DNA from: Punica granatum | Lineage: Eukaryota; Streptophyta; Magnoliopsida; Myrtales; Lythraceae | DNA length: 64,000 nucleotides | Reading direction: 5' to 3' | Assembly (NCBI RefSeq): GCF_007655135.1 | Contig: NC_045127.1 | Coordinates: forward strand, 17,517,699-17,581,698 | In this document: piece by piece, positions 48,157 to 60,894 of the stretch | Layout of the letters: each line of letters opens with the position of its first letter | Position numbering within the stretch: position 1 is the first letter of the stretch | Made by a program: the position numbers and the translations under genes | The notes under the pieces: generated by a model | Databases searched by the model: none | Told to the model about the DNA's origin: nothing | Seen by the model: only the letters and a program-made list of their open reading frames with translations

Positions 48157-48930
48157 GTGCTGCAGTTCCCTAGTATTGAGGATGAGTTCACTTCCTCTAC
48201 GGAGTTTAAAAGACTCTTGGGACACTATTTTCTTGGCACAAGAAGGCAGACAAAGAAAAGTTCCGGTCAGAGAAGAGAATGAGTTTCCCAGTGCGAGAGG
48301 CTTGTTAGAGTCCTAAATGAGGACTTGGATGGAGGCACGAGGTTTTACCATATGCTCGTGTCAACCATAGATCCATAGACATGCAGGTGGCCTGGTGGAT
48401 GGATGAAGGTGCAAGAAGTCAGCCCAGTAGGACTAACGAAAATGCAAGTCAGAGTGTCATAGATGATGTTCGTGGTCAAGGTTAAAGTTGTGCATGCAAA
48501 GGTATACACAGATTTGTGTGGTTGCGATTATGATTGTATGGAATGTTGTTGTTGGTGTGAGATCACTCTATGCTGAGTATTAAGTGATGCTTAGTGTAGT
48601 ACAACTTTAAGAGATGCAGAGAGAGGAATGATCCTTCAAGAAAGGTGAGAGGATGGTGAAGATAAGAGCCATCTGGGAAAGAGGAAGGGTTACTCGGCAA
48701 CTTGGGATGTTCGGATATTACAAAATGGAACATCAGGATGTCCTCTTACTGGTTCTAATGTTTGGACAGGCTTAACCGGAACATTGGAATGGCCTGTTGC
48801 TGCATATAATGTTCAGTTCGAACATATAGCAACATCAATGCATACTAATCCAACATCAACATTGGTTGATAGCAGAGACTTTCCTTAAGCTAAAGAGGTT
48901 GATCGGGATGGTCAAGATGAGCTCGGTTTC

Positions 48931-49215
48931 TGCTGGGAAAGAAAAGATTTCACGGTAAACTAAGCTCATTTATTTGTCTTGGTATCTAGTCAAATCTTGG
49001 AATAATTACTTTTAGGAAATATTTTAGACATGATAGATTTTTTTTGTCGCTTGTTCTCTAAGTTTGAAACTAGGCTTTTGGATCTTTAAGTACCGATGTA
49101 TTTAAAAAAAATTTGTTGTCTTGGTGGGAGTATCCTTCCACCACCATAATCAGAACAATTGGATTAAAATTTTATTTCCAGAATTCTTTGACTTGAGCGT
49201 TTCCAGTGCCAACAA
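48931..49215 (+). repeat. 3' LTR of the small LTR element
   Basis: 285 bp, starting TGCTGGGAAAG and ending GTGCCAACA. It is clearly diverged from the 5' LTR, so the insertion is old. Confidence 0.85.
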
Positions 49216-49220
49216 GCCAC

Positions 49221-50550
49221 TACCGTATCCCTTCCTCATCTTCTCTCTACATCTGTCTCTTCTCTGTTGATAATGTAACTGATTTGCAATTGCAAAGAAT
49301 TAAGAGGCTTAATTATTAAGTTCCTCTTGAGTTGAGTTTTTTAGTTATATATGTCAAATCTTTTTATATTTATCAAATAAGTTTGATCAAAATAAGTTGT
49401 TGCTAATTAAATTAAGGTTAATGACTTGCTTGAGCCGAGCTAGATATTTACAGACTAATTTGCTTATCTGAATCGCTGGTCAAGGAGAGTTATAAAGGGG
49501 ATGGGTTATGATGGATTATTATACAAATTTGTATTGTAACTCTCGATAACTTATCCCGCGAACCTTCCATAACCCGCAATCTAAACCTGGTTATGATAAA
49601 TAATCAGATTTTATATTCAAATTTGATAGGATATAGACAAGGACAAATACATGTTATATATTCATTCAAATTCTTGGAGATAATTCCGACAATAATCCGG
49701 AGGCAGAAATATTTCCCAAGGTAACTGGTTTGTCGGTTGTTGTATTTTTATGGGATAATATAACAACGGAAAGCATAAAAAATAAACGTGGGCAGGATTG
49801 GGCTTTCACTTACGGGCCGAGATTCGTTGTCATGTGGGCAGGATTTTGTATCCTCATTAAAAAGTAAAAAATAACAAATGAAATTTGTTTCTAAGAGAAA
49901 TTCTTTTGGTGAAAAGCAAACAGAAGTTTAGTTACAAGAAAGCTCGCACAGTGTTCATCATTTAACAGAAACTAGTGTTCTATTTAATATGTGTTTCACG
50001 ATTTTCATATCATACAGAATTAGCATTTTGAAGGGAAAAAAAACTTGGTTCTTAAGAACAAATAAGAATTTTGAATGATTAATTTCAATTTTTTAACAAT
50101 AATCTCAAACATACTGAATTGATTTTAAATGATTTACTGATAATTTTTTAAAACCTGTTTTGCGATATCAGTATTTTTTAAAAGGAAAAATTATACTTCT
50201 AATCGTAGTTTTAACTACTTTTCTGTTTTCATTATTTCTCTTATTTTTTTTTCTATTTTTATCATATACCTTCAACAACTTTTATATTTCTATCCTATGC
50301 CTTCGAGCATTTTTCCCCGTAACTTTTTCTGTTGAAATTGATGAGTTGTCAAAAAACTGTGGGTCCCATCCCAAATTATATTGCCACATGACCGATTGGA
50401 TCTTTGGTACGGACCAAACGAAACTGAGAACCGCCACCAATAAAAGAAGAATAACCCCCAAGCACATACTTCACGGAAACACCTGTCGAAACACCAAGAA
50501 CAACCAATTCAATCCCTCGCGGAATGAAAGGAGAACAGCCACTCAAGCAC
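49221..50550. other. Intergenic, no gene seen
   Basis: AT-rich sequence ahead of block B. A 142-codon ORF at 50,160-50,588 crosses into block B; it starts in a hydrophobic low-complexity stretch and has no recognisable domain. Confidence 0.5.
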
Positions 50551-50680
50551 ACCCATCAAAACAATTGTCGAGAAGCACGAACCTCTAGCTACCGGTTCAA
50601 ACTTTTGATGAAAGGAACAACAAAATTAACATTAACAAGTATAAGATTAAGCACGATGACTGAACCAACCAACAAAATTA

Positions 50681-50724
<44 letters not shown>

Positions 50725-50849
50725 ATTAATTTATGTGTTCCCTTCAACAAGATAACAAAATGAACTCTTATCAGTAAAGTAGAGTTTAGCAAGAATTGAA
50801 ACCCCTAAATTGCACATTCGACAATCTGTAAAATTCATTTAAGCTGCTC

Positions 50850-51050
50850 ATGGAAGACAACGTTCAGCGGCTCCTCTGCTTCGAAGGAGAAGAGATAAAG
50901 AGCATTCCATTCATCAACAAAAGGACAAGAGGAGGAGACCGAGACTCTACAGATGAGCCACCTTCATCGTCTATGAAAAATTCAAAGGAGAGGTGGAGGA
51001 GATTGGACTTAAGTTGTGCGATCCAAAGAAAAGGGGAGAGGAACCAGTGA
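50850..51050 (+). CDS. Hypothetical small ORF (66 aa), block B
   Basis: Counterpart of the ORF at 621-896 with the same start (MEDNVQ) and about 45 similar codons. A 1-nt deletion then changes the frame and ends it early. The shared start may reflect only recent duplication. Confidence 0.22.
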   Translation: MEDNVQRLLCFEGEEIKSIPFINKRTRGGDRDSTDEPPSSSMKNSKERWRRLDLSCAIQRKGERNQ

Positions 51051-51805
51051 GTGGACTTAAGTTGCTCTAAATCGGAAATTAAATTGGTTGGTCCAGTTCC
51101 ACTCATAAAAATGCCACATGGTATTAATGTGTTTCTTTTCCCATGATGCGGACTACTAAAATATGACAAGTCAGCTTAATTAATAGAAAAAGTTAGTAAA
51201 GGATAAAAATGAAAAATTCATTAAAGGTACATGACAAAAATAGAAAAAAGAACGAAAACATTAGGACTAAAATATAGTTTTTTTTCTTTTCAAAATTAAA
51301 CTTTGAATTTCCTTTTTAGTGTAATTTCATAAAATTAGTGTTTTATAGCTAATTTCTTTTGGATATCCTGTCTATATATACTATTAGTCCAATGTCTAAT
51401 CCATAGCTAGGTGTTATTCGGTGAAGGCGTGGACATAACGACGTAAAATGTTTTATGGTGTGATCATTTTTTAGGTTAAAAAATAAAGTTTGCCAATTAC
51501 CTACAATGCACCTTACTCATCTTCATATTTTCAATCCTCTGCCACAGCACCTCCACTGAGCTTCGCTCGCTCCTCTGTAGTCACCGCTACATTCCCTCTA
51601 TAACCAACAAAATGAATGTACTTCTCTCGCTTTTCTCAAGGCGAAAAAGCCAGATATGACCTTTAGCGTGGCCAGATCTAACCTCGTTAGCGACCCTAGG
51701 ATTGGGTTCGCCCGACACCCAACTTAGTATGGTTGCGAGCCCTGGACTGGATTAGTCCAACGCATGGCTCTCTAGACCTAGATAATTTGTAGGTGTTCCA
51801 TCAGA

Positions 51806-51990
51806 TTCAATCCGGGCTGTCCGAGGTTCGCGCGACTAATTCCCGTGGTTTCATGAACCCCTGGTAGCGCACGGAGCGGGTAATCACACCAAAGACGCTC
51901 CGGTGATTCCATGTGGTTTTGAACTCAGGATCATGTAGATATATGAGCTCCTCCTTAACTAATAGACCAAAACTCTTAGGGTTCTCTCTT
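51806..51990 (-). mobile_element. tRNA-derived SINE, minus strand, block B
   Basis: Counterpart of the SINE at 1,838-2,020, with the same A-box, B-box and 3' body. Its A-tail and about 200 bp of adjacent sequence are absent here, so block B has a deletion running up to the tail or block A gained sequence there. Confidence 0.55.
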
Positions 51991-52271
51991 TTCTTGATTT
52001 ATCATATCAAGTAAGTATTGCATTTTTTGAGGACACTTAATAACAAATTATCGAAGACACGAGAGAAATATTTAATATGATTATATATTTTTTTCTAATG
52101 TTTTATTATAAAGAAGGCCATTGGCTTTATTACAAGGAAATAGAAATTCTAAATAAAAATACATAGGTAGCCACACTGACGAGAATTGAATTTAAAACTT
52201 CTTAATATTCCTAGCCGATGGCGTGCACTATTGCATGCTGATTACTTTGATCATAACTCGTTCGACAATCA

Positions 52272-55200
52272 CTAGTTGTCTTGTAATTTCTTAAGATCAT
52301 CATAATATGTGCTGATCCATTTTTCCATGATCTCGACCTCGGTCTCCCGTTGCTTTACCAACCAATATGGATCGGGATCGGAAACATTTGTGCTCTTTGG
52401 ATGTAAGTCCAAACAATGTGAACCTGCAACAGTTTCACGGCATATATACCCGATATTAGAACCAGGGGTCACATAAATCGAATTTACAGAATATGCTAAT
52501 AGCTAGCAGATGGTAAAAATCTACTTAAAACACACACACACACATATATAGGGAGAAGAACTCACCTTCGGCTGTATAAACAGCAACAATGGTATCCGAA
52601 ATGTTTGTCAAGACCCTAGAAATTGATTACCGAAGAAAAATTAGCCATGTGTGGACAATTTTTGCGGCGAGCTTTTCGTGAAATTGAATCGATTAACAGA
52701 CAGACCGATCAATCAAAGAGGGAAGATGATGCGGTGCTTATATATATTTCTTGAATTTCATTATCAAATTAACGATTACCCGCCACTGCTAAAAGGATCC
52801 TTGAGCCCGTTGGAGAATATGATGTTGCTCCCAAATCTTTGGAGAATCAGCTTTATGTCCTGCATATTATTTCTTGTTACAGATTGTATATATGAGGTAT
52901 CAATGTAGTCGAGATTATATATATATATATATATATGGTATGACCGTAATATCACTTAGAGTCCTATAAAGAAGTGGATGGACGGCATTGTATGAGCGGC
53001 TCAATTACGGTTCAGCTTTTGAAATTATCTCTTAGAAATATGTCTATTAGTATTAGGAGTTAAATGCATTATTAAGGCCGAAGCAATTGCTTGGTCAAGG
53101 AAGGTCGAATGTAAAAATCGTGTTACCTGACCGCCATAATATGTTGAGATCCAATGGGGCCGAGGAGCAACACCATATAAGCTCTTGCAATCATTTTTGT
53201 GGCTACGCAGGGTCCACTCGTACGGCTGAAACATAGTCTCATTGTTGCAGGCCAGTGGCATCATAATATCACTACATATCTGCACATATAATTGGATCAA
53301 TCACTTAGTTCGAAGGCAAACTTATTTTATTGAGTTGGCGTATTTATATACATTCCCAGACAAGCCTTACATAAATAGTAGGATAATGGAGCTTCGATAT
53401 ATGGCCTTGATGTATATGTATATTACCTGCCATGACCAACCCGAAGGATCATTGCTTGTTGCATTAACGTAGCATTTGACATTACCATAAGTAGCCACCA
53501 CTCCCGCGAATATTTTCTCAAGTGTGGGCAAACTTGGATTGCTATTCATGACATCACAGAGCTTAGCCACTTGATTTTTGAACGGATTGTTGTATTGAGC
53601 GAGATCGATGTACATATTGATCAGGTAGTTCTTAAGCTCAGAAGCACATTTCAATGGCCTAAAATCAGATAAAAACGCGACTAATTACCGGGAAACAATC
53701 GACTAGCAGAAATCGAGTACCATATAACTTCCATTGAGAAGATAAAACAGGGAAATTGTTCTTATTGATATGTGCATATATACCTGCAAGTTTTGAATGT
53801 CTCACTCAGATTCTGGAGTCCGTGGGACGTGGAGGCTAATTGGTCGATTTGTGACCATGATATATTTATCGTTTCATAGCAAGTCTGGCTAATTTCCTAC
53901 ACAATCGATTGGGATGGACTTGGTTATAGTAAACAATTAGTAGGGAATTGATTAGAGGAGATCACAGCCAAGTTTAACTTACCTGAAAAACATTGCTGAC
54001 AATGGTATAATAACCATAGCGCAGGGTGAAGTTGACGGGGAGAAGAATCGGAGCCGACGAAGCCAAAGCCCCCAGAGCAATGTGCGGGTACTTTAGTCGG
54101 AACCATGAAGCGAGCACTGAATCAAGTAGATCGATGAAGTAACTCAATGTGGTTATAGCTAGAGAGGCATGAGAACCTCGTGAAGTACACGTAAAAATGT
54201 TTAGATGATCATAGCAAAATTGAGAAAATTGCACCATATATTCCAACATTAACATATTGATTTAGTTTTATCCCAATATCGATTTCTTTTTCTGAGGTAT
54301 CCTAATGTTAACGGTTTGGTGTCAAATTTACCCTGCCGTAAACATTCTATCAATTTTTAACGGAAATACTGACATGACTCGTTAACTGTTTGACGACGCT
54401 GACGTGGAGAGTGTGTGGGTCCTAATACAAGGAAAAATAACACTATGTATCCCAAAATTTTAATATTTTCTCATTTTTATCCCAATCTTTTCATATTTCT
54501 CAAATTTATTCCAACCTGTTGGGATAATGTTGAGAAAACAGTAAAAGATTGGGATAAAACTGAGAAACTATCGAAATATAGGGATAAAATTAGAAAGCAT
54601 CAAAAGATTAGGATTAAATTGAGAAACGACAAAAAGATTGAGATATATGATGTAATTTTTCCCTTATATCGGAACTCATACACTCTCTACGTCAGTTTCG
54701 TCAAGCAATTAACATGTCATTTCAGCATTTTCGTAAAAAATGAACGTTACTTTTATGGCCGGATAGATTTGAAATCAAATCATTAACGTTATGATACCTA
54801 AAAAAAAATCGACGTTGTGATAAAATTAATATAACATGTAAATGTTGAGATATCGACGTTGTTATAAAATTAATATAACATGTAAATGTTGAGATATATA
54901 ATGTTATTTTTCCTAGTAAAATCTGTTTCTTCTTTCGGGATAAGACAGCATAGTAACTGAATTTGCTGTTATTATGTGTGACGAGATATGTACGAAATGT
55001 GATAATCATCTCAACTTACTTCCTCCATACGATCCTCCCACGACAATTACGGGGGATTTATGCACGCCCAATTTTCTCTTCACGTGAGTGATGACGGTTG
55101 CATAGTCGGCTAAAGCTTGAGCCGAGTTGAAATAGCCACGGGTGTCGGTATTATTGAGCGCTTCTGCTAGACTCAAATTGTATGGAATTGAGTCCCCGTA

Positions 55201-55843
55201 AAATCGATGCTGACATATATCAATGAAATCTAATTTAATTATCTCACAGAATAAATCGAAATCCAGAAGTAGTACTTTCAGGGATGGATATATATACTTA
55301 GCGTTCTTTTTTTTTTTTTGGGTAAAGAACTTAGCGTTCTTTTGTATCGGTCAGATTGACATTATCAAGTGCTCCTTTGGCAATAGAATCTATTAAGTCA
55401 GGATGCCATACCTCTATGTATAGTATAAGAGCCTTGAATTGAGGGGCATTATCGGTAAGAAATCCAACAACAGGTATGTCTTGGGCCAGCGGTCCCTCGG
55501 CCCCGAGATAGGCAAAGATGGGCGCGCTGGAATTTGCACCGCCCCAGTACTTGAAGTTTATGACGTACTTGTGCTTGAAAGTCGTGTAGCTCTCGGGCCT
55601 GTAGTTGAAGTGATCGAGCGTCTGGTTAAAGAAGGAAATGCAGTTCTCACTGTTTCTTTCGGCTAGACAGTTCTCATCATTAATAACAGATTCCGTCACC
55701 GTGCTTCGGGAGTCCTGCAGGAAACTGATCTCCCGCAATAAACTCAGCTTTGGTATCCGATTAAGATGAGGTGCGGCCGAAACGGCAGCAGAAAGGAGAA
55801 GTAGCGAAAGCAACAGGGGAAAGTGGCAATAGGTCGAAGACAT
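52272..55843 (-). CDS. Serine carboxypeptidase family S28 (lysosomal Pro-X carboxypeptidase-like), intact
   Basis: Nine exons on the minus strand: 55843-55412, 55209-55020, 54116-53983, 53896-53784, 53658-53427, 53279-53127, 52859-52780, 52615-52566 and 52423-52272. All introns are GT-AG and phases agree, giving 1,536 nt or 511 aa, the usual length for the family. The N-terminus (about residues 1-23, Leu-rich, ending AVSA) is a signal peptide. S28 enzymes cleave after proline in acidic compartments such as lysosome/vacuole or outside the cell. The catalytic Ser is in VGGSYGG (residue 204), the Asp in [11 protein letters not shown] (439) and the His in GSHCLDL (464). Asn-X-Ser/Thr sites are present. 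An in-frame ATG lies 45 nt upstream (55,888), but it overlaps the TATA motif, so I chose 55,843. Intron 2 carries a MITE-like insertion. The substrate cannot be read from the sequence. Confidence 0.93.
53691..53705. other. Empty copia insertion site
   Basis: The sequence ggaaacaatcgactag in intron 4 of the intact gene carries one caatc. In block A this pentamer is duplicated around the 6.5 kb copia element. Confidence 0.93.
54212..54922. mobile_element. MITE-like insertion in intron 2 of the intact S28 gene
   Basis: About 690 bp absent from block A (insertion point near 10,920). Flanking 9-bp repeats are tagcaaaat (54,212-54,220) and tagtaaaat (54,914-54,922). The left end (gagaaaattgcaccatatat) resembles the reverse complement of the right end (ggaaaaataacattatatat) imperfectly. 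A further copy of the right-end motif lies inside at 54,431. A short internal tandem repeat lies at about 54,805-54,900. The 9-bp duplication suggests a Mutator-type non-autonomous DNA transposon. Confidence 0.6.
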
Positions 55844-55887
55844 TATGTGAGGGAAGATGTAGCAAATGTCTAAAGGCAGAGGACACA

Positions 55888-55894
55888 TTATATA
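55888..55894 (-). promoter_or_regulatory. Putative TATA box of the S28 gene
   Basis: Minus-strand tatataa, 45 nt upstream of the chosen start codon. Transcription would then begin about 25-35 nt downstream, between this motif and the ATG at 55,843. In block A the same site reads catataa. Confidence 0.55.
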
Positions 55895-57340
55895 GGAATT
55901 GGACTGCTTATGTACTTCTCTTCTTATGGATATTTTGGCCGAAAGTGATTGCTTAATTTGAAACGTGCGGAATGAGTGTCCACAGAAACTACACTCACCG
56001 CCATTATATATATATATATTGATCTTGATTTCATTACGTCTCTGAGCACATAATCAATTCGGAGAAAATTTCATTGTATTAAACATATGGACCTCCCCTG
56101 TAACAAAAAAAAAAGTAAAAATAATTTGAAGAAAATCAACGTCTTTCCTTTTCGAGTGACCATCAACCACCTAGCATGAGGGCTACATGCCACAAATATT
56201 TGTGCACATGGATTCCGTTTAATTCACCAGTTTATATCCTAATTGGAAAATATCATGACTTTGGTAGATTTTTCTTCCCTTCTATATATATATTCACATA
56301 AGAAATTGAATAAAAAAATTAACCGACCAATGCAAAATTTCGAGATCAATGAATAATACATATATACACGGAAGACCAGTGAATTGATCCACCCAAGAAC
56401 AAAAATTAATTGCTCTTCCACATATATGATTCTGTTTGATCCAGCCAAATAGGTCGATATCGTGTTGGAATAGAAAATGATAAGGATCTCAAAAAAAGAG
56501 AAGATGTTCACAGGTTTTTCTACTTCCATGCATGGACTTACTTGCAAGGGCTCGCAGGTAAGTTCTGAGAAACTCTCAATCTACACGAGTCGAGAAAGAT
56601 TAGAATCATACAAATAAAATGTTGATTGGGTGTAGGTAAGCAATTTTGTTCCCATTTTGGAAGAGAATACAAGTTCGAATTTTGAGAAGCACACTTATTG
56701 GAAGATGAAATATTTTTTAGTACTCCATATATATTGAAATTGCAAGAGTAATAACTGTCATAATTTTTAAAATTGAAAAGAAAATCATAAATGAAAGTAA
56801 GGAAGTGTGTATAAAATATGAGTTTGAACTTGAAATTTTAGAGTTTGATTATATATGAGCTTGATAAAAATGATCAATTGCACAGAAGAAAGGAAGAAAC
56901 CTTGCAAAGAGGGAATTAGCAGAACATCAATGTGTAATTCACGTGCATGATTGGCCTATATATATATGGTCCTCCTTGACGTGCATGATTTGGCCTGTAG
57001 ATGGCACTCCTTGATGTGACCTTAGACAATTTCCAAATGAGCCTTCCATGCATGATTGGCCTGTATGTGGTCCTCCCGGACGTGAAATTAGACAAACCCG
57101 AAATTAGCCCTCAAAAGTTGGCCTGTACATGGAGACAAACCCCAAACGAGCCTTGAAAAGTTGGCCTATATATCCTCTGTTTATTGGGGCCTTTTGGTTT
57201 GAGAATTGTTAGGTTACCTTTAAGAATTTCGGGAAAATTTAACCCGTTTATCAAAACCTTTCTTGGAGTATAAGTCGAAATATGAAAATTGTAGTTTTTG
57301 GAAATTAGTACATTAAATTTTTGAAAATGTATAGAGGGTA
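55895..57340. other. Upstream intergenic region, block B
   Basis: Collinear with 11,870-13,666 of block A apart from the ~370-bp insertion there. Contains (TA)n near 56,005-56,020, a degenerate SINE-like stretch at about 56,610-56,735 and the diverged cctgtatgtggtcctcc-type repeats near 56,950-57,130. No exon seen. Confidence 0.55.
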
Positions 57341-57793
57341 TGTGATATTATAGCTACTTGCATCTGCCAGGGACAGACCATGCGGCATGGATACTAGGGC
57401 ACGCCCTGGACGGACGATGGATTTAGGTTCATCCGATGACTCTTACCCCCGGCTTTACGAGATCCAGGGAGCCTCGAGAGGCGTGTCTTTCTAGAAGGTT
57501 CTCCATACTTGTAGGATATTATAGACATTCTAGAATCTTGTACATATTTCTAGATGCTCTGTACTCATGTACATTCTTCTAAACCTTCTAGAGACATATG
57601 TAATTAATTTCAGTGGGTAGAATTGTACTCTATATAAGGGGGTTTTCCCTCATTTGGAATACACACAAGATGTTAAGCAATTCAGAGCTTCTCTCTCTAG
57701 CTTCTCTCTCTATAGGCGCTCGGCTGACTTAGGATACGGTCCTAAGGTCGCACGGGCAAGGGAACGCTAGCTAGAGTTAGCACGCTTGTGACA
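57341..57793 (+). repeat. Ty3/gypsy 5' LTR, block B
   Basis: 453 bp, TGTGATATTATAGC to TTGTGACA, orthologous to 13,667-14,117. A TATA motif (tatataaggg) is near 57,631. The PBS at 57,796-57,808 (tggtatcaaagcc) is better preserved than in block A. Confidence 0.78.
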
Positions 57794-57823
57794 AGTGGTA
57801 TCAAAGCCAAAGTTCCAAGCGCG

Positions 57824-57963
57824 ATGGCAATGTCCCATAACTAGCCGTTGGAGGTCATGGACGAGCAGTTGCACGAGACTCTGGGGAAGCACCGTGAGAG
57901 CTCGTGGGATATCATGGCATCATTTAAGAAATGCTTGACCAAGCTGAAATAGGTCGTTGCGGG
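57824..57963 (+). pseudogene. Gypsy gag fragment, block B
   Basis: Starts with ATG at 57,824 and corresponds to 14,144-14,275 of block A, with in-frame stops. It is cut at 57,963 by the insertion of the plus-strand Ogre element. Confidence 0.75.
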
Positions 57964-58078
57964 TGTCAGCACCCCATTTCGGTCCATCGGCTCCAGGGGG
58001 CAAAATCGTCATTTTTCCAATTTATTACCTTTTCTAAAAAAAAAAATTAATTTAATTAATTAATTAATTAATTAATTA

Positions 58079-58116
<38 letters not shown>

Positions 58117-60873
58117 CATATAAAAAAAAATTTCAAATTCAAATCCCGGGCAGGCCGGGCAGGGGCCGGGCAGCGTTGACCGGCTGCCCGTGACCCGCCA
58201 GCAATTTAATTAAAAAAAAAAAGATTCGGGCAGACCGGGCAGGCCTGGCAGGGGCCGGGCAGCGCTCGCCCGCTGCCCGCGATCCCCGCCAGCCCAGGAA
58301 GCCCCGAATCGGATTTCCGCGATTTTCGGCCAAATCGACCGAAATCTTAACGGAAAATGGGATGGAATTGAGATTAAATGAACAGAAAGTTAATTCGGGA
58401 GGAGAGGAACACGACCCAGTGAAAGGAATCGAACAATTTGCTCTCGTTTCGGCGGATTTGAAGATCGATTGAGCTCGAAAACACTCGCCGGAAAACCCCA
58501 AAATTCTCCCCGATCCCGACCGTTTTAACTCCAGTGAGGCCCATATCGACCTCGACGAAGCGTCGGCGGTGTCCAGAACCGTCACCGGCGTCCATCCCGG
58601 CCCTCACCGCGGCGTCCAGGGGTGAGAACCGCCTCCCGCGGCACCGTCGCCGCCGCTGCCCCCCGATCCCAACCGCCTCCAGTTAACGGGCCTCGGCCCA
58701 GTTCCTTTTTTTTCGCAGGCCCAACCCAAGCCCAGCCAGGCCCAACGCGCTCCAGTCCGGCCCAGCGCTCTTCCGGCCGAGTTCTCCTTCGGGCTGGCGA
58801 TCCGATCCGACCCGATTTCATCCGGCGATTTTTTTTTTACTTTTTACAGAGAAGCCCCTCAACTTTCCAAACTAGGTAAATTCTCGACTTAGTGGCATGA
58901 TTAGGATTCCTTTCATGAATATTATTGCTTGCTTGATGGATATTATATGAAATGAGTGTTCTTGGGTCGCGTGGGTGATCGGATTTGTCCCGAATTCGAT
59001 TTTACGAACTTTCCCTTTTGTCACATTTCAGTCCAGAGGACGCATTTTATTTTTTTTCAGATCTTCCCCGAACCCTAAAATTATTTTCAATCAATTCCCA
59101 ATCATTTTACTATTTTCCAATCAGTCCTGGATTTTTCAGAATTTTTTTTCAAGCATCCCAAAGAACTTTCCAAGTTGTTTCAGTTTAGTCCTGGGGCCAT
59201 TTTTTTATTTTCAGATCAGTCCCGATTTTCAAATCCATTTCAAATAAGTCCTAGGACATTTTCAGTAATCTTTTTACACAGTCCTCATTTTTTAGAATTT
59301 TCAAATCAGTCCCCAATATTTTCAGAATTTTCAAATCAGTCCTTGCTCTTTTAAAATCGTTCAATTCAGTCCCCTGGACATTTTCTAAAATATCCGACCC
59401 TTTCCTACTTGGATCACCCACCGACAATGTATGTGTCCCATTTAGATATTTTACTTTTTTGTAATATGTGATCATGTCGGAAATTAGAGTTTATCGGGCG
59501 GTCAATTAATGATTATCTCGACGGCTCGAAATCCGTAGACTAAAGCATTCGGCAAATTTCTAATTAACCTAAAATTCTACATACGGAATAATCGGGACGT
59601 TAAATTTGGCTAAATTAAATCACTTGACTCTTTAAATGAATTGTACGAACCGATTAATAATCTGTAATCGCGTCGACAGTTCAAGAACTGTTAGTCATGC
59701 CCTTTTCAAAATTCACAATTTTAAAAGCACCGAGATACGTACAACGTAATCTTGATTTTCATGCACGCACATATTTATCGATTCAAGGGCATGATTACCG
59801 GTTCTTGTCCTGCCGTCACTCTAGTGTAGGTTTGTGTTTAGAACGGGTTAAAACATGAAAAAAACGGATTAATTTCAAACTCGGCTTAAACCAAATATGG
59901 GTAATAGTCAAATAAAGGGTTATGTCTTTTGGGTTTTAGGTGAAAATACTCTTAATCTGTAAAAGTCATATTGTCGCGATACAGAATAATATAAAAATAA
60001 CCCACTCATTCGAGACTTAAGTACAAACATCATGTCTGTCAAGTCCGTTAAAATAATGCCGAATGCCACATACCCTATCCATCATCCCTTTTGTTTGTTT
60101 TAGGGTAAGATTTGTATGCCAAGATATCCTGGATAATAATTGATTAACTCACGTAAATTCGGCAATAACAAAATCTCATTGTTTGTTTATTTGCGCTTAC
60201 TTGTTACATTTTTTTGTTATGCGGGTCGAGCCCGATCCTTTAGGATACGATTCACATGGGGTCCAACGCCCCAATCGTAGATTACGGGATCTAATTCCCA
60301 TACACTGAGTGCGCATTTAATTTAATTTTCGGTCTTTTCCAAAAATATACGGTGAGCATGAGTGAAATCATGGCCGAATGCGAACCGACCGGGATTTAGT
60401 CATTGTACCTTGTCTTTTATTTATTTGAGAGAACAATGTGAGGTTTTATATTATACATACATTCATGTAAAATACCGGTCGGAGAGTGGACGGTCAGAGT
60501 GCTTCTGCGAATTTACGGTGTCAAAACGCGTAAGATGAGGGGAACTTAATTAAGCGGTAATTAAATAAAAATGGCAAGCCTAGACAAGCTAGAGTACTGA
60601 TAGGGCATGCGAGATATAGGCTCGCATGTAACAGAAACCCCGAATTCGGAACCTCGGGTTTCGCAGACCATATGCCTTAGCAATTAGGTGTACCCCGTAC
60701 CCCTAGACCTGGGTAACTTGCCGGCCCTCGATCTTCGGGTCGTAAAATGGCAAGTGGCGACTCCTTCTCACGTGCGTCCGTCGCGCGTCCCCGGGAAGGT
60801 GGACACTCCCAAGCCGCGTTGCATTTAGGCGCGCGCATGCGTGCCCCGACGAGACGAAATTCGGGTGCGCACA
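57964..60873 (+). repeat. Ogre 5' LTR (2.9 kb)
   Basis: Begins TGTCAGCACCCCATTTCGG and ends GGGTGCGCACA. The same ends occur on the minus-strand Ogre. An (ATTA)n/(TA)n tract lies at 58,040-58,115, a GC-rich region with repeated gccgggcag at 58,140-58,280, and a stretch of short cagtcc-type degenerate repeats at 59,030-59,400. Confidence 0.9.
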
Positions 60874-60876
60874 GCT

Positions 60877-60894
60877 TGGCGACTCCGCTGGGGA
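60877..60894 (+). other. Ogre primer binding site (tRNA-Arg type)
   Basis: tggcgactccgctgggga, three bases after the LTR. It differs by one base from the PBS of the minus-strand Ogre. Confidence 0.9.

Larger units (their letters stand above)
45747..49215 (+). mobile_element. Small LTR retrotransposon (3.5 kb), no pol recognised
   Basis: Two diverged LTRs (45,747-46,022 and 48,931-49,215), both ending in CAACA. The PBS tggtatcaaaaca (46,025-46,037) is of tRNA-Met type. Target duplications agcca are at 45,742-45,746 and 49,216-49,220. The interior is only 2.9 kb and includes a 1.64 kb nested insertion, so the original interior was about 1.3 kb. An ORF from 46,145 runs into the insertion and matches no domain I know. 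Probably non-autonomous. Confidence 0.87.
50551..57963. repeat. Segmental duplication, block B
   Basis: This is the paralogous copy of block A. It keeps the intact peptidase gene and the empty copia site. It has its own insertion in peptidase intron 2 (about 690 bp). The shared sequence ends at 57,963, where an Ogre-type LTR interrupts the gypsy gag. The sequence just left of 50,551 cannot be compared because block A starts at the window edge. Confidence 0.93.

Noticed and set aside
58139..58585. 148-codon minus-strand ORF in the Ogre LTR
   Set aside because: Low-complexity GC-rich LTR sequence, opposite to the element's orientation, no domain.
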